DNA from: Haberlea rhodopensis
Lineage: Eukaryota > Streptophyta > Magnoliopsida > Lamiales > Gesneriaceae
Length of the DNA: 64,000 bases
NCBI GenBank assembly: GCA_907163345.1
Contig: CAJQUN010000492.1
Span: forward strand, 186,001-250,000
Reading direction: 5' to 3'
The position numbers were made by a program, and so were the translations under genes. Positions 36,320-50,560 of this stretch are shown piece by piece (the first letter of the stretch is position 1; each line of letters opens with the position of its first letter). The notes beneath the pieces were generated by a model. That model saw nothing but the letters and a program-made list of their open reading frames with translations, had not been told where the DNA came from and made no database searches.

Positions 36320-38729
36320 TGTAAGGACCCTATATACTTAACCCTTGATTAGTGTATTAATCATTATGTGTGGCACATGCTTTCCATAAAATCATTCGGG
36401 AAACTCAGATGATACTTTACCATTGAATGGCAATTACAAAGTTTTCTTTAACATACAATGTTATAAGTTCATCATCCTAACAACAAGAGACTCATAGAGT
36501 TCGCCCATTACATCACTTTTTACATTGTGGACTTTTATAAAAATTTGGGCAGAGTCTCCCCATAAATAGAGCTATCCCGAAATAAAAGTACAACACATAA
36601 CATAATTCCCGGCCAGGGAAAACATAATACTCATCAGAATGCAGCAATATCAAGTAAATTCCCAGCCAGGGAAGACACCACACATATGGCAACAAAAGTG
36701 GGTTTCAACACCCACAATACACCAATGACTCTCATAACCTTTAGCAATTCTACCTCTAATTGCATGCAACATAGAATGAAAGAGAGAAAGGCTCATGCCT
36801 TTATATACAACCCATAAACAAGTATAATCGTGCTCACATGCGAGCATCATAAATATGTGTATAACCATCATGGGTATATATATATATAGGTACTCTATAC
36901 GATACCGTGCTCCATCAAGCCCTGGTACCACGATCCTGAGAGTACATCCAATCAACAGCTCGAGCTCATCTCCAAAGCCATCGATGTACCTGTTCACCTG
37001 CCCCCAACAGAGACAGCCCCCAACGGGGTGAGCATACCAATTCCACAATTTCATAATCATAATGACATAATACATAATTTACGAAAATGTAAATATTGTG
37101 GAACATATGTGACACTTCCTGGATGGTATCATCCTCATCCTAGCGTACTCCTGTAATAACCCTGTTCTCAAAACAGATAAATCATCAAATCCTGAATATG
37201 CAGTTAATCATCATACTGGTTAACCCTAACCAGTTTCGAATTAACAACATTTCATAACATCTTTCTTTATCTAGCAATTATCATAATTCTAGATATCATA
37301 TTGAGATTTCCTTAACTTCCGATACTAGTTAATCACTTCTCTGATTAACTACGTCTCTGTTCCTATTCATTACCAATAGGGAATAAAATACAGATATCCT
37401 AGATATCTAATCAATACCACATTTTCATTTCTTACTTCAAAGTAGCGTCATACTACTGGTGTTCGCTCCGTAGCGACCACACCCATCATTTGCTCGCTTC
37501 ATAGCGGCACCAAGCATTTCATCATGTGAATCAAAATAACGTAACCAAGTCCCGGTGCCATCATAGTAAAACATTTCATGTATTTAATTCATGCATCATA
37601 CTTGTAAAACATCATTTAAGCTATGCTCGTACGCTAAACGTACCTTAAATCCTCGAAGTCCGAGCCAAACCTTGCTCGAGTTCCATGCCCCGTGGAACGA
37701 TGTGCTAAAACGATAAATAATTCACAATTATTTACGAACATGTAACCCATGCTCAAGCACATCCATAGCCCTCAAAATATTGTCAACACACGACAATAAA
37801 TCATTTAAAGGACCCGGGGCAGGGTACATGCAGGGAGGGAAAACGAATGCGGCATATCGAAAAATTGCCCAAGAACACCTTCAATAATTCGAACCCTAGC
37901 ATCACAATTCGAACCCAACCAAGCATCATAATCATCTAAACACAAGAATTAAACCATCAATAGCAAGAATCATCACCCTTGCCAAAACCCCCCCAATTTT
38001 CGAACCAAACCCCACAAAATTCGAAAATAATTTCGAACCAAAATCACCAAATATAGCAGGGAATTACATGAGAGGGACGAAAAAGAGGTAAAGAACGTTA
38101 CCCAATCGAAAATCGGAAGTAAAATCGACCGAAATCGAAGAACCCTAGAATTTGGGGATCGGCGCTCATCTGCAAAATCCGACTTCAAAACGCGACGAAA
38201 CTTCGAATTGCCGGAGGGGATAGCTGCGCCTCGACGAGACGAAGCCGGCGGCGGGTCGCACGCGCCGAACGGCGGCGGGCGAAGCGTTTTTGCGCGCGGA
38301 TGGGGGCTGGGCAGACGGGATCGGCGGGGAGAGAGAAAGGGACGGGTTTGGAGGGCTGAAATGAGATTTTTAATAAAATCTCGGGTTCAAATGGTATTTA
38401 TAGCAAAATACCCCGAAAAACTAATAGCCCCACAAATACATCATGATTCATTAAAAATCATTGTTTTCAACAACTCTCTCTCTAACACCAAAACCCCCTA
38501 CCGGCGCTCACACAAGCACCCGAGATTCCGAGACACATCAAAAACCCAACTCTTAGGTTTTACACCGTAATGTGAATACAATCTCAACCTCGGGATCCAA
38601 CGATCCCAACTACCCAAAAAATGAGCCCAGAAGGCCCAACATCGCGATTAAACTCCAAATCGCCACGTAAAACAACTTTAGGGATTTTTAACACTACGGG
38701 ATTAACATCTATAATCCCTGGTCATCACA
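36320..38729 (-). repeat. 3' LTR of LARD-like minus copy 1
   Basis: 2,410 bp; on the minus strand TGTGATGACCAGGGATTA...GGGTCCTTACA. TATA on the minus strand near 38397, GTACG/ACGTACC box 37624-37647. The LTR end has GGGATTA...TTAATCCC, a small inverted repeat. Followed on the right by the PPT and AATTTCGTCCTCGAAATT (38747-38764). Confidence 0.92.
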
Positions 38730-39276
38730 ATATTCCCCACTAAAAGAATTTCGTCCTCGAAATTAGCACCGGTGTATCACATAACACCCAGGCTACACAA
38801 CAACATGAAGCCATAACTTCGATTCTTGACCATATCAGAATCGTATTAATAAATGCGAGGATGCTTACCTCACATCAAACTCTGAAACAGAGCGACATAC
38901 CAAAACCAACATATCACCCAAGAGGCAAAACGTACCTCAATGCGGGTCATCCTAAAAGTCAGCCTTTCATGACTGCAAAACAACCAATACTTACGGCTGT
39001 AGATCGGACAGTCATCCTTAGTTCTAATACAATTAGTATGAACGCATACTAAATGACACCTCAACCGTGAGAACGTTGACCTCGTGTCAAACTCTGGAGT
39101 GGAATAGACTTCCAAATCCATCATAACGTCAAAGAGCGTCAGCACAACTCAACGCTAATAATCCAAAAGCAGTTAGTCAACTGAAACTGCAAGGATTCGA
39201 ATCCCTCCCGATTCCATCGTAGATATCATCCATTGACATCTCTTATCATGACTCACGATGTCTAACATACATCGTT
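38730..39276 (-). other. interior of LARD-like minus copy 1, PPT-proximal piece
   Basis: PPT (38730-38746), the hairpin word at 38747-38764, then non-coding sequence collinear with 33000-33520 reversed and with 42044-42560. It ends at TCGTT (39272-39276), where copy 2 is inserted. No protein signature. Confidence 0.85.
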
Positions 39277-42043
39277 TGTAAGGACCCCATAAACTTAACC
39301 CTTGATTAGTGTATTAATCATTAATGTGTGGCATAAGCTTTCAATAAAATATTCGAGAAACTCAGATGATACTTTACCATTGAATGGCAACACAAAATTT
39401 TCTTTAACATACAGTGTTATAAGCTCATCATCCTAACAACAATAGACTCATAGAGCTTGCCCATTACACCACTTCTTACTTGTGGACTTTTATAAAAATT
39501 TGGGCAGAGTCTCCCCATAAATAGAGCTATCCCGAAATAAAAGCACAGCACATAACATAATTCCCGGCTAGGGAAAACATAATACTCATCAGAATACAGT
39601 AATGTCAAGTAAATTCCCAGCCAGGGAAGACACCACACACATGACAACAAAAGTGGGTTTCAGCACCCACAATACACTAATGACTCTCTTATCATTTAGC
39701 AATTCTACCTCTAATTGCATGCAACATGGAATGAAAGAGAGAGAAAGGCTCATGCCTTTACATACAACCCATACACAAGTATAATCTTGCTCACATGCGA
39801 GCATCATGAATATGTATATAACCCTCATGGGCATATGAGTACTTTATACGATACCGTGCTTCATCAAGCCCTGGTACCACGATCCTGGGAGTACATCCAA
39901 TCAACAGCTTGAGCTCATCTCCAAAGCCATCGATGTACCTGTTCACCTGCCCCAACAGAGACAGCCCCCAACGGGGTGAGCATACCAATTCCACAATTTC
40001 ATAATCATAATGACATAATACATAATTTACGAAAATGTAAATATTGTGGAACATATGTGATACTTCCTGGATGATATCACCCTCATCATAGCGTACCCCT
40101 GTAATAATCCTGTTCTCAAAACAGATAAATCATCAAATCCTGAATATGCAGTTAATCATCACATTGGTTAACCCTAGCCAGTTCAAATTAACAACATTTC
40201 ATAACATCTTACTTTAACTAGCAATGATTAGCAACATTTCATAACATCATTTCATAGCATCATTTCATAACATCTTTTCATAACATCATTTCATAACATC
40301 TTTTCATAACATCATTTCATAACATCTTTTCATAACATCATTTCATAACATCTTTTCATAACATCATTTCATAACATCTTTCTTTATCTAGCAATTATCA
40401 TAATTCTAGATATCATATTGGTATTTCCTTAACTTCCGATACTGGTTAATCACTTCTCTGATTAACTACGTCTCTGTTCCTATTATTACCAATAGGGAAT
40501 AAAATACAGATATCCTAGATATCTAATCAAATACCACATTTTCATTTCTTACTTGAAGGTAACGTCATACTATGGGTGTTTGCTCCGTAGCAACCACACC
40601 TCATCATTGGCTCGCTTCATAGCGGCACTGAACGTTCCACTATGTGAATCAACATATCGTAACCGAGTCCCGATACCATCATAGCAAAGCATTTCATGTA
40701 TTTTAGATCATGCATCGTACTTGTAAAACATCATTTAAACTATGCTCGTACGCTAAACGTACCTTAAATCCTCGAAGTCCGAGCCAAACCTTGCTCGAGT
40801 TCCATGCCCCGAGAAACGATGTGCTAAAACGATAAATAATTCACAATTATTTACGAACATGTAACCCATGCTCAAGCACATTCATAACCCTCAGAATATT
40901 GTCAACACACGACAATAAATCATTTAAAAGACCCCGGGCAGGGTACATGCAGGGAGGGAAAACGAATGCGACATATCGAAAAATTGCCCAAGAACACCTT
41001 CAATAATTCGAACCCTAGCATCACCATTCGAACCCAACCAAGCATCATAAATCATCTAAAACATGTAATAAATGATCCCTAACATGAATCATCAACCCAT
41101 AGCCAAAATCCCCAAAATTCGAAATCAAACCCTTACCAAATTAGGGCAAATTCGAACCATAACATCTTAATTCGATCCCAATTAAGCTTCATAATTCATT
41201 TAAACACGAATAAATCGAATCCTAACAAGAATCATCATCCTCATGCCAACAATCCCCAAAATCGAACATAAACCCCCCCACACATCAAGAAATTCGAAAC
41301 AACATCCTCAAATTCGAACTCAATCCTTAAATTCGAACACAATACTTCCGAATTTAGCAGGGAATAACATGAGAGGGACGAAAAAGAGGTAAAGAACGTT
41401 ACCCAATCGAAAATCGGAAGGAAAATCGACCAAAATCGATAAACCCTAGAATTTGGGGATCGGCGCACTTCTGTAAAATTCGACTTCAAATCGCGATGAA
41501 ACTTTAAATTGACGGAGGGGAAATGAGCGCCTGGACGAGACGAAGCCGTGGGTAGGTCGCACGCGCCGAACGGCGGCCGGACGGCGGCGGGCGAAGCGCC
41601 TGAAGCGGCGGGGGCAGGGGAGGCAGACGGGTTCGGCGGGGGAGAGAGAGAGAGAGAGATTGGAGGGCTGAAATGGAATTTTAATGAAATATCTCGGGTT
41701 CAACTGGTATTTATAGCAAAATACCCCGAAAAACTAATAACCCCACAAATACATCGTGATTCCTTAAAAATCATCTGTTTTCAAAAACTCTCTCTCTAAC
41801 TCCAAAACCCTCTACCGGTGCTCACATAGCACCCGAGACTCCGAGACACATCAAAAACCCAACTCTTAGGTTTTACACCGTAATGTGAATACAATCTCAA
41901 CCTCTGGATCCAACGATCCCAACTACCCAAATAAAAGAGCCCAGAAGGCCCAACACCTCGATTAAACTCCAAATCGTCCCGTAAAACCACTTTAGGGATT
42001 ATTAACACTACGGGATTAACACCTATAATCCCTGGTCATCACA
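39277..42043 (-). repeat. 3' LTR of LARD-like minus copy 2
   Basis: 2,767 bp, about 350 bp longer than the LTR of copy 1. The excess is mainly a 24-25-bp TTTCATAACATC array (40232-40381) and an extra AATTCGAACC-rich stretch (about 41060-41340). GTACG/ACGTACC box 40743-40766. Confidence 0.92.
40232..40381. repeat. tandem TTTCATAACATC array in the LARD-like LTR
   Basis: Alternating TTTCATAACATCA and TTTCATAACATCTT units, a period of about 24-25 bp as pairs. Present in both LTRs of copy 2 (second copy about 46463-46612) and absent from copy 1. Confidence 0.88.
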
Positions 42044-43969
42044 ATATCCCCCACTAAAAGAATTTCGTCCTCGAAATTAGCACTGGTGTAACACGTAACA
42101 CCCAGGCTACACAACAACATGAAGCCATAACCTCGATTCCTGACCATATCAGAATCGTATTAATAAACGCGAGGATGCTTACCTATCATCAAACTCTGAA
42201 ACAGAGCGACTTACCAAAACCAACATATCACCTAAGAGGCAAAACGTACCTCGATGCGGGTCATCCCAAAAGTCAGTCCCTCATGACTGCAAAACAACCG
42301 ATACTTACGACTGTAGATCGGACAGTCATCCTGAATGACACCTCAACCGTGAGAACGTTGACCTCGTGTCAACTCTGGAGTGGAATAGACTTCCAAATCC
42401 ATCATAACGTCAAAGAGCGTCAGCACAGCTCAACGCTAATAATCCAAAAGCAGTTAGTCAACTGAAACTGTAAGGATTCGAATCGCTCCTGATTCCATCG
42501 TAGATTTCATTCCTTGACATCTCTTATCATGACTCACGATGTCCAACATACATCGTTACGAGGGAAACACTAGTATTCCACGGTGTACACATACCAAACC
42601 TGGTTTCCGCTTTCAAACCTCCTCTATCGAAGGAGCAGTCGCATCATTGCAACTCAAATACATGGATTCTCAGATCGAATCAACGACGACTTGACGACTC
42701 TCTCGTTGGTACTTCACATCACGAGCTGTCCCAGACAAGTCTCCCCAAGATTTAAACATAAACATATATACGTTTCAGTGAGGCATACTCAACCTCAACT
42801 TCAAATGACGTGGTGACTACCAGAGTTCACCACAATCCACTTCGTATCACCTTACGATTTGCCAAACTTGGTTCCAACGAGCAGTATAACGGCTCTAGCA
42901 AGCCCATCATGGTGCTGCACACACGCGGCAGACAAACTAATCGCTGTCTCACTAGGTTCACCTCAAACCTACCAATCAGATGGACGTTTCCACACGGCAT
43001 ACCATACCATGGGAAGAACAATCAATAGAGTAGTGGGTCTTTACCCAACATTCCTCCAATGCTGATATACCCTGGACACTTCAATGTCCCCATGTACTTA
43101 ACATAACCTGATCCTACTCCCTTAGGACCCATCTTACATCCTCATGGGTGGTGTGACCATGTCTACCACATGTCATATCAATAGAAAGCGAGTAATTCCT
43201 CCACGATTACTCATATCGTCAAAAACATGGCCAAAAAGCCAATCCAACGAGCATACCTCAAGGGTATCACCACTCGTAATATGATTGCCTCAAACAATAT
43301 CTGCGGTACAATCACATGTACAACGCGTCCATCCATTCCTCGAGCAACCCGCTCGGTATAAGGGTCACGTCAATCGGTGACGCACACGCCACCTTGTGCC
43401 CGACACTGGCACCCAAGGCATACAACTGAAAACGTATACTCAACGCACCGATCATCGTAACGATGATGCGTGTCTGATAAGACATCTCCTACACCATCGT
43501 CATCGTCATCCTGTGACGACACATGCCAACTCATGGCATCTAAGACATTGTCAACTAGTGACGATACATGTCAACAATGACATCTAAACAACCCAGTCAA
43601 CTCGTGACGGTCCATGTACATCAACATATATCATTCATCATCATGCTAGTAAAATAGTCATAATAAAACATGTATAACAACGCATGCCAGCTATAATAAT
43701 GCTAAATAGAATAGCAATATCTCATACCTCATTGCTATCAATATAGCGTTGTACCTGTCTCCGTCGCTAAATAATAATACGTAATCAGCACCCTTCGCTC
43801 GAAGGCGGCAAAATCCTGTGCTGAATATATAGCGGCACAGTCCATCGCTATAGAATCGACGGCATGATACCTCGTCATATAATAAGTGGCATGAAACCTC
43901 GCTATACACCTGAGCATGGATCATCGTCCACATGATAGCGGAAAGAGGCATCGCTATTAATACCCGGCG

Positions 43970-44345
43970 GTATAACCCATCGCCAATCAATATAGCGGAA
44001 TGAACCATCGCTATCAATACATCTGGCGGAAAGAACCATCGCCAATCAATATAGTGGAATGAACCATCGCTATCATACATCTGGCGGAAAGAACCATCGC
44101 CAATAATATAGCGGAATGAGGCATCGCTATCATACATCTGGCGGAAAGAACCATCGCCAATAATATAGCGGAATGAGGCATCGCTATCATACATCTGGCG
44201 GAAAGAACCATCGCCAATCAATATAGCGGAATGAACCATCGCTATCATACATCTGGCGGAAAGAACCATCGCCAATAATATAGCGGAATGAGGCATCGCT
44301 ATCATACATCTGGCGGAATAAACTATCGCCAATCATCATAAAAGA
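43970..44345. repeat. 57-bp tandem array in minus copy 2
   Basis: About six units of GGCGGAAAGAACCATCGCC plus AATATAGCGGAATGAGGCAT, homologous in reverse to the 59-bp array at 30322-30905. The unit length of 57 makes a repetitive open frame on the minus strand. Confidence 0.88.
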
Positions 44346-44388
44346 ATGAGTCATCGTAAATCCACATAATAATATCGTATGGCCTCTT

Positions 44389-44665
44389 ACCATATGGGGC
44401 ACCTTACCCCGTGGCACCTTACCACAATGATATCGCATGGCTACTTACCATGTGGGGCACCTTACCCCGTGGCACCTTACCACAATGATATCGCATGGCT
44501 ACTTACCATGTGGGGCACCTTACCCCGTGGCACCTTACCACAATGATATCGCATGGCTACTTACCATGTGGGGCATCTTACCCCGTGGCATCTTACCACA
44601 ATAACATCGCATGGCCTCTTACCATGTGGGGCATCTTACCCCGTGGCATCTTACCACAATAACAT
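44389..44665. repeat. 58-bp tandem array (GGGGCACCTTACCCCGTGGC)
   Basis: Starts at 44389, 44447 and 44505 give a period of 58 bp, about five units. It is related to the longer 59/61-bp array at 49530-50560 in copy 1. Confidence 0.9.
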
Positions 44666-44674
44666 CATGTAAGC

Positions 44675-45040
44675 ATCATCATATAAACATCGTGTAATCA
44701 TTATCATAAAAACATCGTATAAACATCATCATATAAACATCGTGTAATCATCATCATAAACATCATATCATATTTACTCATCGTAAACATCATTATAAAC
44801 TTACTTATCATTATCGTCATCATAAACATCTTATCATCTTTACTCATCGTAAACATCATCATAAACTTACTTATCATTATCATCATCATAAACATCATAT
44901 CGTCTTTACTTATCGTAAATATCATCATAAACTTACTTATCATAATCATCATCATATAAACATCGTATAAGCCTCATCGTATAAACATCGTATAACATCA
45001 TCGTATACACATCATCATATAAACATCATCATTTCATCGT
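44675..45040. repeat. CATCATCATAAACATC-type simple repeats
   Basis: Degenerate trinucleotide-based repeats with some higher-order units, such as TTACTTATCATTATC recurring about every 65 bp. Frames through it give Met/Ile-rich low-complexity peptides and are not genes. Confidence 0.85.
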
Positions 45041-45506
45041 GAATACTCATGCAATAAAAGCACAGTTGTAGTAGAAGGATGTGTGTTACCGTCCGATGCC
45101 CGTACGCGTCTTACGTACCTTCCTCGCTTGAACATTACATGAACAAACGCATTAGTATATTCAATAATAATTGAGACCATACCGAAGTATTCCACTGTCG
45201 GTTGTCTACCCAGTCTGTCCTCAGACAATACATCATATTTTTCCTTTCCTTTTTTTTCTTCCAAAATCAGATTCCTTGGCACGTAGCATATAGAGTGTTA
45301 GACATCACTATTAATGCCATCCTATCGTGTTCCACACGATTCCTGCAACCACAATGGTTAGCAATACCAATTTTCATATCATATAAGCACATAAACAATT
45401 AGTCATGTCGTATAACATTAATGCCATCATGCATAAATATGTGCTATCAATAACTTCCTAGGCCCTTAACAGCCCCAATGAGCAACCACTGCTCTGATAC
45501 CACTAA

Positions 45507-48274
45507 TGTAAGGACCCCATAAACTTAACCCTTGATTAGTGTATTAATCATTAATGTGTGGCATAAGTTTTCAATAAAATTATTCGGGAAACTCAGATGA
45601 TACTTTACCATTGAATGGCAACACAAAATTTTCTTTAACATACAGTGTTATAAGCTCATCATCCTAACAACAATAGACTCATAGAGCTTGCCCATTACAC
45701 CACTTCTTACTTGTGGACTTTTATAAAAATTTGGGCAGAGTCTCCCCATAAATAGAGCTATCCCGAAATAAAAGCACAGCACATAACATAATTCCCGGCC
45801 AGGGAAAACATAATACTCATCAGAATACAGTAATGTCAAGTAAATTCCCAGCCAGGGAAGACACCACACACATGACAACAAAAGTGGGTTTCAGCACCCA
45901 CAATACACTAATGACTCTCTTATCATTTAGCAATTCTACCTCTAATTGCATGCAACATGGAATGAAAGAGAGAGAAAGGCTCATGCCTTTACATACAACC
46001 CATACACAAGTATAATCTTGCTCACATGCGAGCATCATGAATATGTATATAACCCTCATGGGCGTATGAGTACTTTATACGATACCGTGCTTCATCAAGC
46101 CCTGGTACCACGATCCTGGGAGTACATCCAATCAACAGCTTGAGCTCATCTCCAAAGCCATCGATGTACCTGTTCACCTGCCCCAACAGAGACAGCCCCC
46201 AACGGGGTGAGCATACCAATTCCACAATTTCATAATCATAATGACATAATACATAATTTACGAAAATGTAAATATTGTGGAACATATGTGATACTTCCTG
46301 GATGATATCACCCTCATCATAGCGTACCCCTGTAATAATCCTGTTCTCAAAACAGATAAATCATCAAATCCTGAATATGCAGTTAATCATCACATTGGTT
46401 AACCCTAGCCAGTTCAAATTAACAACATTTCATAACATCTTACTTTAACTAGCAATGATTAGCAACATTTCATAACATCATTTCATAGCATCATTTCATA
46501 ACATCTTTTCATAACATCATTTCATAACATCTTTTCATAACATCATTTCATAACATCTTTTCATAACATCATTTCATAACATCTTTTCATAACATCATTT
46601 CATAACATCTTTCTTTATCTAGCAATTATCATAATTCTAGATATCATATTGGTATTTCCTTAACTTCCGATACTGGTTAATCACTTCTCTGATTAACTAC
46701 GTCTCTGTTCCTATTATTACCAATAGGGAATAAAATACAGATATCCTAGATATCTAATCAAATACCACATTTTCATTTCTTACTTCAAGGTAACGTCATA
46801 CTATGGGTGTTTGCTCCGTAGCAACCACACCTCATCATTGGCTCGCTTCATAGCGGCACTGAACGTTCCACTATGTGAATCAACATATCGTAACCGAGTC
46901 CCGATACCATCATAGCAAAGCATTTCATGTATTTTAGATCATGCATCGTACTTGTAAAACATCATTTAAACTATGCTCGTACGCTAAACGTACCTTAAAT
47001 CCTCGAAGTCCGAGCCAAACCTTGCTCGAGTTCCATGCCCCGAGAAACGATGTGCTAAAACGATAAATAATTCACAATTATTTACGAACATGTAACCCAT
47101 GCTCAAGCACATTCATAACCCTCAGAATATTGTCAACACACGACAATAAATCATTTAAAAGACCCGGGGCAGGGTACATGCAGGGAGGGAAAACGAATGC
47201 GACATATCGAAAAATTGCCCAAGAACACCTTCAATAATTCGAACCCTAGCATCACCATTCGAACCCAACCAAGCATCATAAATCATCTAAAACATGTAAT
47301 AAATGATCCCTAACATGAATCATCAACTCATAGCCAAAATCCCCAAAATTCGAAATCAAACCCTCACCAAATTAGGGCAAATTCGAACCATAACATCTTA
47401 ATTCGATCCCAATTAAGCTTCATAATTCATTTAAACACGAATAAATCGAATCCTAACAAGAATAATCATCCTCATGCCAACAATCCCCAAAATCGAACAT
47501 AAACCCCCCCACACATCAAGAAATTCGAAACAACATCCTCAAATTCGAACTCAATCCTTAAATTCGAACACAATACTTCCGAATTTAGCAGGGAATAACA
47601 TGAGAGGGACGAAAAAGAGGTAAAGAACGTTACCCAATCGAAAATCGGAAGGAAAATCGACCAAAATCGATAAACCCTAGAATTTGGGGATCGGCGCACT
47701 TCTGTAAAATTCGACTTCAAATCGTGATGAAACTTCAAATTGACGGAGGGGAAATGAGCGCCTGGACGAGACGAAGCCGTGGGTAGGTCGCACGCGCCGA
47801 ACGGCGGCCGGACGGCGGCGGGCGAAGCGCCTGAAGCGGCGGGGGCAGGGGAGGCAGACTGGTTCGGCGGGGGAGAGAGAGAGAGAGAGATTGGAGGGCT
47901 GAAATGGAATTTTAATGAAATATCTCGGGTTCAACTGGTATTTATAGCAAAATACCCCGAAAAACTAATAACCCCACAAATACATCGTGATTCCTTAAAA
48001 ATCATCTGTTTTCAAAAACTCTCTCTCTAACTCCAAAACCCTCTACCGGTGCTCACATAGCACCCGAGACTCCGAGACACATCAAAAACCCAACTCTTAG
48101 GTTTTACACCGTAATGTGAATACAATCTCAACCTCTGGATCCAACGATCCCAACTACCCAAATAAAAGAGCCCAGAAGGCCCAACACCTCGATTAAACTC
48201 CAAATCGTCCCGTAAAACCACTTTAGGGATTATTAACACTACGGGATTAACACCTATAATCCCTGGTCATCACA
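45507..48274 (-). repeat. 5' LTR of LARD-like minus copy 2
   Basis: 2,768 bp, near-identical to 39277-42043. PBS TGGTATCAGAGCAG lies at 45489-45502 on the minus strand. A GA microsatellite lies at about 47875-47890. GTACG/ACGTACC box 46974-46997. Confidence 0.93.
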
Positions 48275-49019
48275 TCGTTACAAGGGAAACATCAGTACAC
48301 CACGGTGTACACATACCAAACCTGGTTTCCACTTCCAAACCTCCTCTATCGAAGGAGCAGTCGCATCATTGCAACTCAAGTTGGGCAACTCACGGCCATA
48401 GATTCACACGAAAGATATCTCATAAGATGTCCACCTCCGGATATCCCAAGAACCACATCCTGGTCATAAAGAAACAATCGAGACTCCTCAGAGTTTCAAA
48501 TTTGAAAGGACATGCAATAAACCCATTGCATCCCAAATACATGGATTCCCAGATCGAATCAACGACGACTTGATGACTCTCTTGTTGGTACTTCAACATC
48601 ATGAGCTGTCCCAGACAAGTCTCACCAAGATTTAAACATAAACGTATACACGTTTCAGTGAGGCATGCACAACCTCAACCTCGATGACATGGTGACTACT
48701 AGAGTCCACCACAATCCACATCGTATCACCTTACGATTTGCCACACTTGGTTCCTACGAGCAGTATAACGGCTCTAACAAGCCCCTCTTGGTGCTGCACA
48801 CACACGGCAGACAAACTAGTCGCTGCCTCTCTAGGTTCACCTCAAACCTACCAATAAGATGGACGTTTCCGCACGGCATACAATACTGTGGGAAGAAAAT
48901 TAATGGAGTAGTGGGTCTTTACCCAACATTCCTCTAATGCCTATACACCCTGGACACTCCAATGTCCCTGTTTCATAGCCATGCATATAGTCATTAATTC
49001 TTGACATGAATGATTAAAA

Positions 49020-49400
49020 TCATCATCTTATAATTATCACCATCTTATAACATCTTCATCATATGAGCATCATCATTTCATAAATATCATCATCTTATAA
49101 CATCATCATCACATAAGCATCGTCATCTTATAGCATCATCATCTTATACATCATCATCATATAAGCATCATCATCTTATAGCATCATCATCTTATAGCAT
49201 CATCATCTTATACATCATCATCTTATAAGCATCATCATCTTATACATCATCATCATATAAGCATCATCATCTTATAGCATCATCATCTTATACATCATCA
49301 TCTTATAGCATCATCATCTTATACATCATCATCATATAAGCATCATCATCTTATAGCATCATCATCTTATACATCATCATCTTATAGCATCATCATCTTA
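49020..49400. repeat. CATCATCATCTTATA simple repeat
   Basis: Many units built from CATCATCATCTTATA(G/C)A and CATCATATAAG with no fixed period; not coding. Confidence 0.88.
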
Positions 49401-49529
49401 TAGCTATAACAGTAAATGTACGAAATCATAGTTGAGTAAGCTTGCTGGTTATTCATTAACTTCTTTTCATTTTCCCTGGTTCATATTCATGCACATGGGC
49501 ATCTTACCCTGTGGTATCTTATCACATAA

Positions 49530-50560
49530 TAACATCGTATGGCCTCTTACCATATGGGCATCTTACCCCGTGGCGTCTTACCACACATAATAACATTGTA
49601 TGGCCTCTTACCATATGGGCATCTTACCCCGTGGCGTCTTACCACATAATAACATCGTATGGCCTCTTACCATATGGGCATCTTACCCCGTGGCGTCTTA
49701 CCACACATAATAACATTGTATGGCCTCTTACCATATGGGCATCTTACCCCGTGACGTCTTACCACATAATAACATCGTATGGCCTCTTACCATATGGGCA
49801 TCTTACCCCGTGGCGTCTTACCACACATAATAACATTGTATGGCCTCTTACCATATGGGCATCTTACCCCGTGGCGTCTTACCACACATAATAACATTGT
49901 ATGGCCTCTTACCATATGGGCATCTTACCCCGTGGCGTCTTACCACATAATAACATCGTATGGCCTCTTACCATATGGGCATCTTACCTCGTGGCGTCTT
50001 ACCACACATAATAACATTGTATGGCCTCTTACCATATGGGCATCTTACCCCGTGGCATCTTACCACACATAATAACATTGTATGGCCTCTTACCATATGG
50101 GCATGGGCATCTTACCCCGTGGCATCTTACCACACATAATAACATTGTATGGCCTCTTACCATATGGGCATCTTACCCCGTGGCGTCTTACCACACATAA
50201 TAACATTGTATGGCCTCTTACCATATGGGCATCTTACCCCGTGGCATCTTACCACACATAATAACATTGTATGGCCTCTTACCATATGGGCATCTTACCC
50301 CGTGGCGTCTTACCACACATAATAACATTGTATGGCCTCTTACCATATGGGCATCTTACCCCGTGGCGTCTTACCACATAATAACATCGTATGGCCTCTT
50401 ACCATATGGGCATCTTACCCCGTGGCGTCTTACCACACATAATAACATTGTATGGCCTCTTACCATATGGGCATCTTACCCCGTGGCATCTTACCACACA
50501 TAATAACATTGTATGGCCTCTTACCATATGGGCATCTTACCCCGTTGTATGGCATCTTAC
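49530..50560. repeat. about 17-unit array alternating 59 and 61 bp
   Basis: Unit: TAACATCGTATGGCCTCTTA, CCATATGGGCATCTTACCCC, GTGGCGTCTTACCACATAA. Starts at 49530, 49591 and 49650 give steps of 61 and 59. The 61-bp units contain CACACATAA and ACATTG, the 59-bp units CACATAA and ACATCG. The alternation indicates growth by dimers in the left part; the right part is mainly 61-bp units. Confidence 0.92.

Larger units (their letters stand above)
42044..45506 (-). other. non-coding interior of LARD-like minus copy 2
   Basis: From the PPT end: hairpin word 42061-42078; non-coding sequence to about 43690; a 57-bp GCGGAAAGAACCATCGCCAA array (about 43970-44345); a 58-bp CATGTGGGGCACCTTACC array (44389-44665); CATCATCATAAACATC simple repeats (44675-45040); a GTACG/ACGTACC box (45098-45122); then leader and PBS (45489-45502). 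The 213-codon minus frame at 43691-44332 is open only because the array unit is 57 bp, a multiple of three; its peptide repeats GDGSFRQMYDSDASFRYII. Confidence 0.82.
39277..48274 (-). mobile_element. LARD-like minus copy 2, nested in copy 1
   Basis: Complete 9.0-kb element: 3' LTR 39277-42043, interior 42044-45506, PBS 45489-45502, 5' LTR 45507-48274, with TCGTT at 39272-39276 and 48275-48279. The host interior joins in register across it: CATACATCGTT then ACAAGGGAAACA, matching CATACATCGTTACGAGGGAAACA inside copy 2 itself at about 42548-42570. LTRs are near-identical (differences such as TTCGGGAA, CGGCCAGGG and CTGGTTCGG), so it is young. No coding. Confidence 0.92.

Noticed and set aside
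49511..50503. Repeated frames giving YHIITSYGLLPYGHLTPWRL
   Set aside because: These are the tandem array read in frame; no start context, no domain.
49530..50560. CRISPR-like array
   Set aside because: Units are contiguous with no unique spacers, and the context is a plant retroelement.
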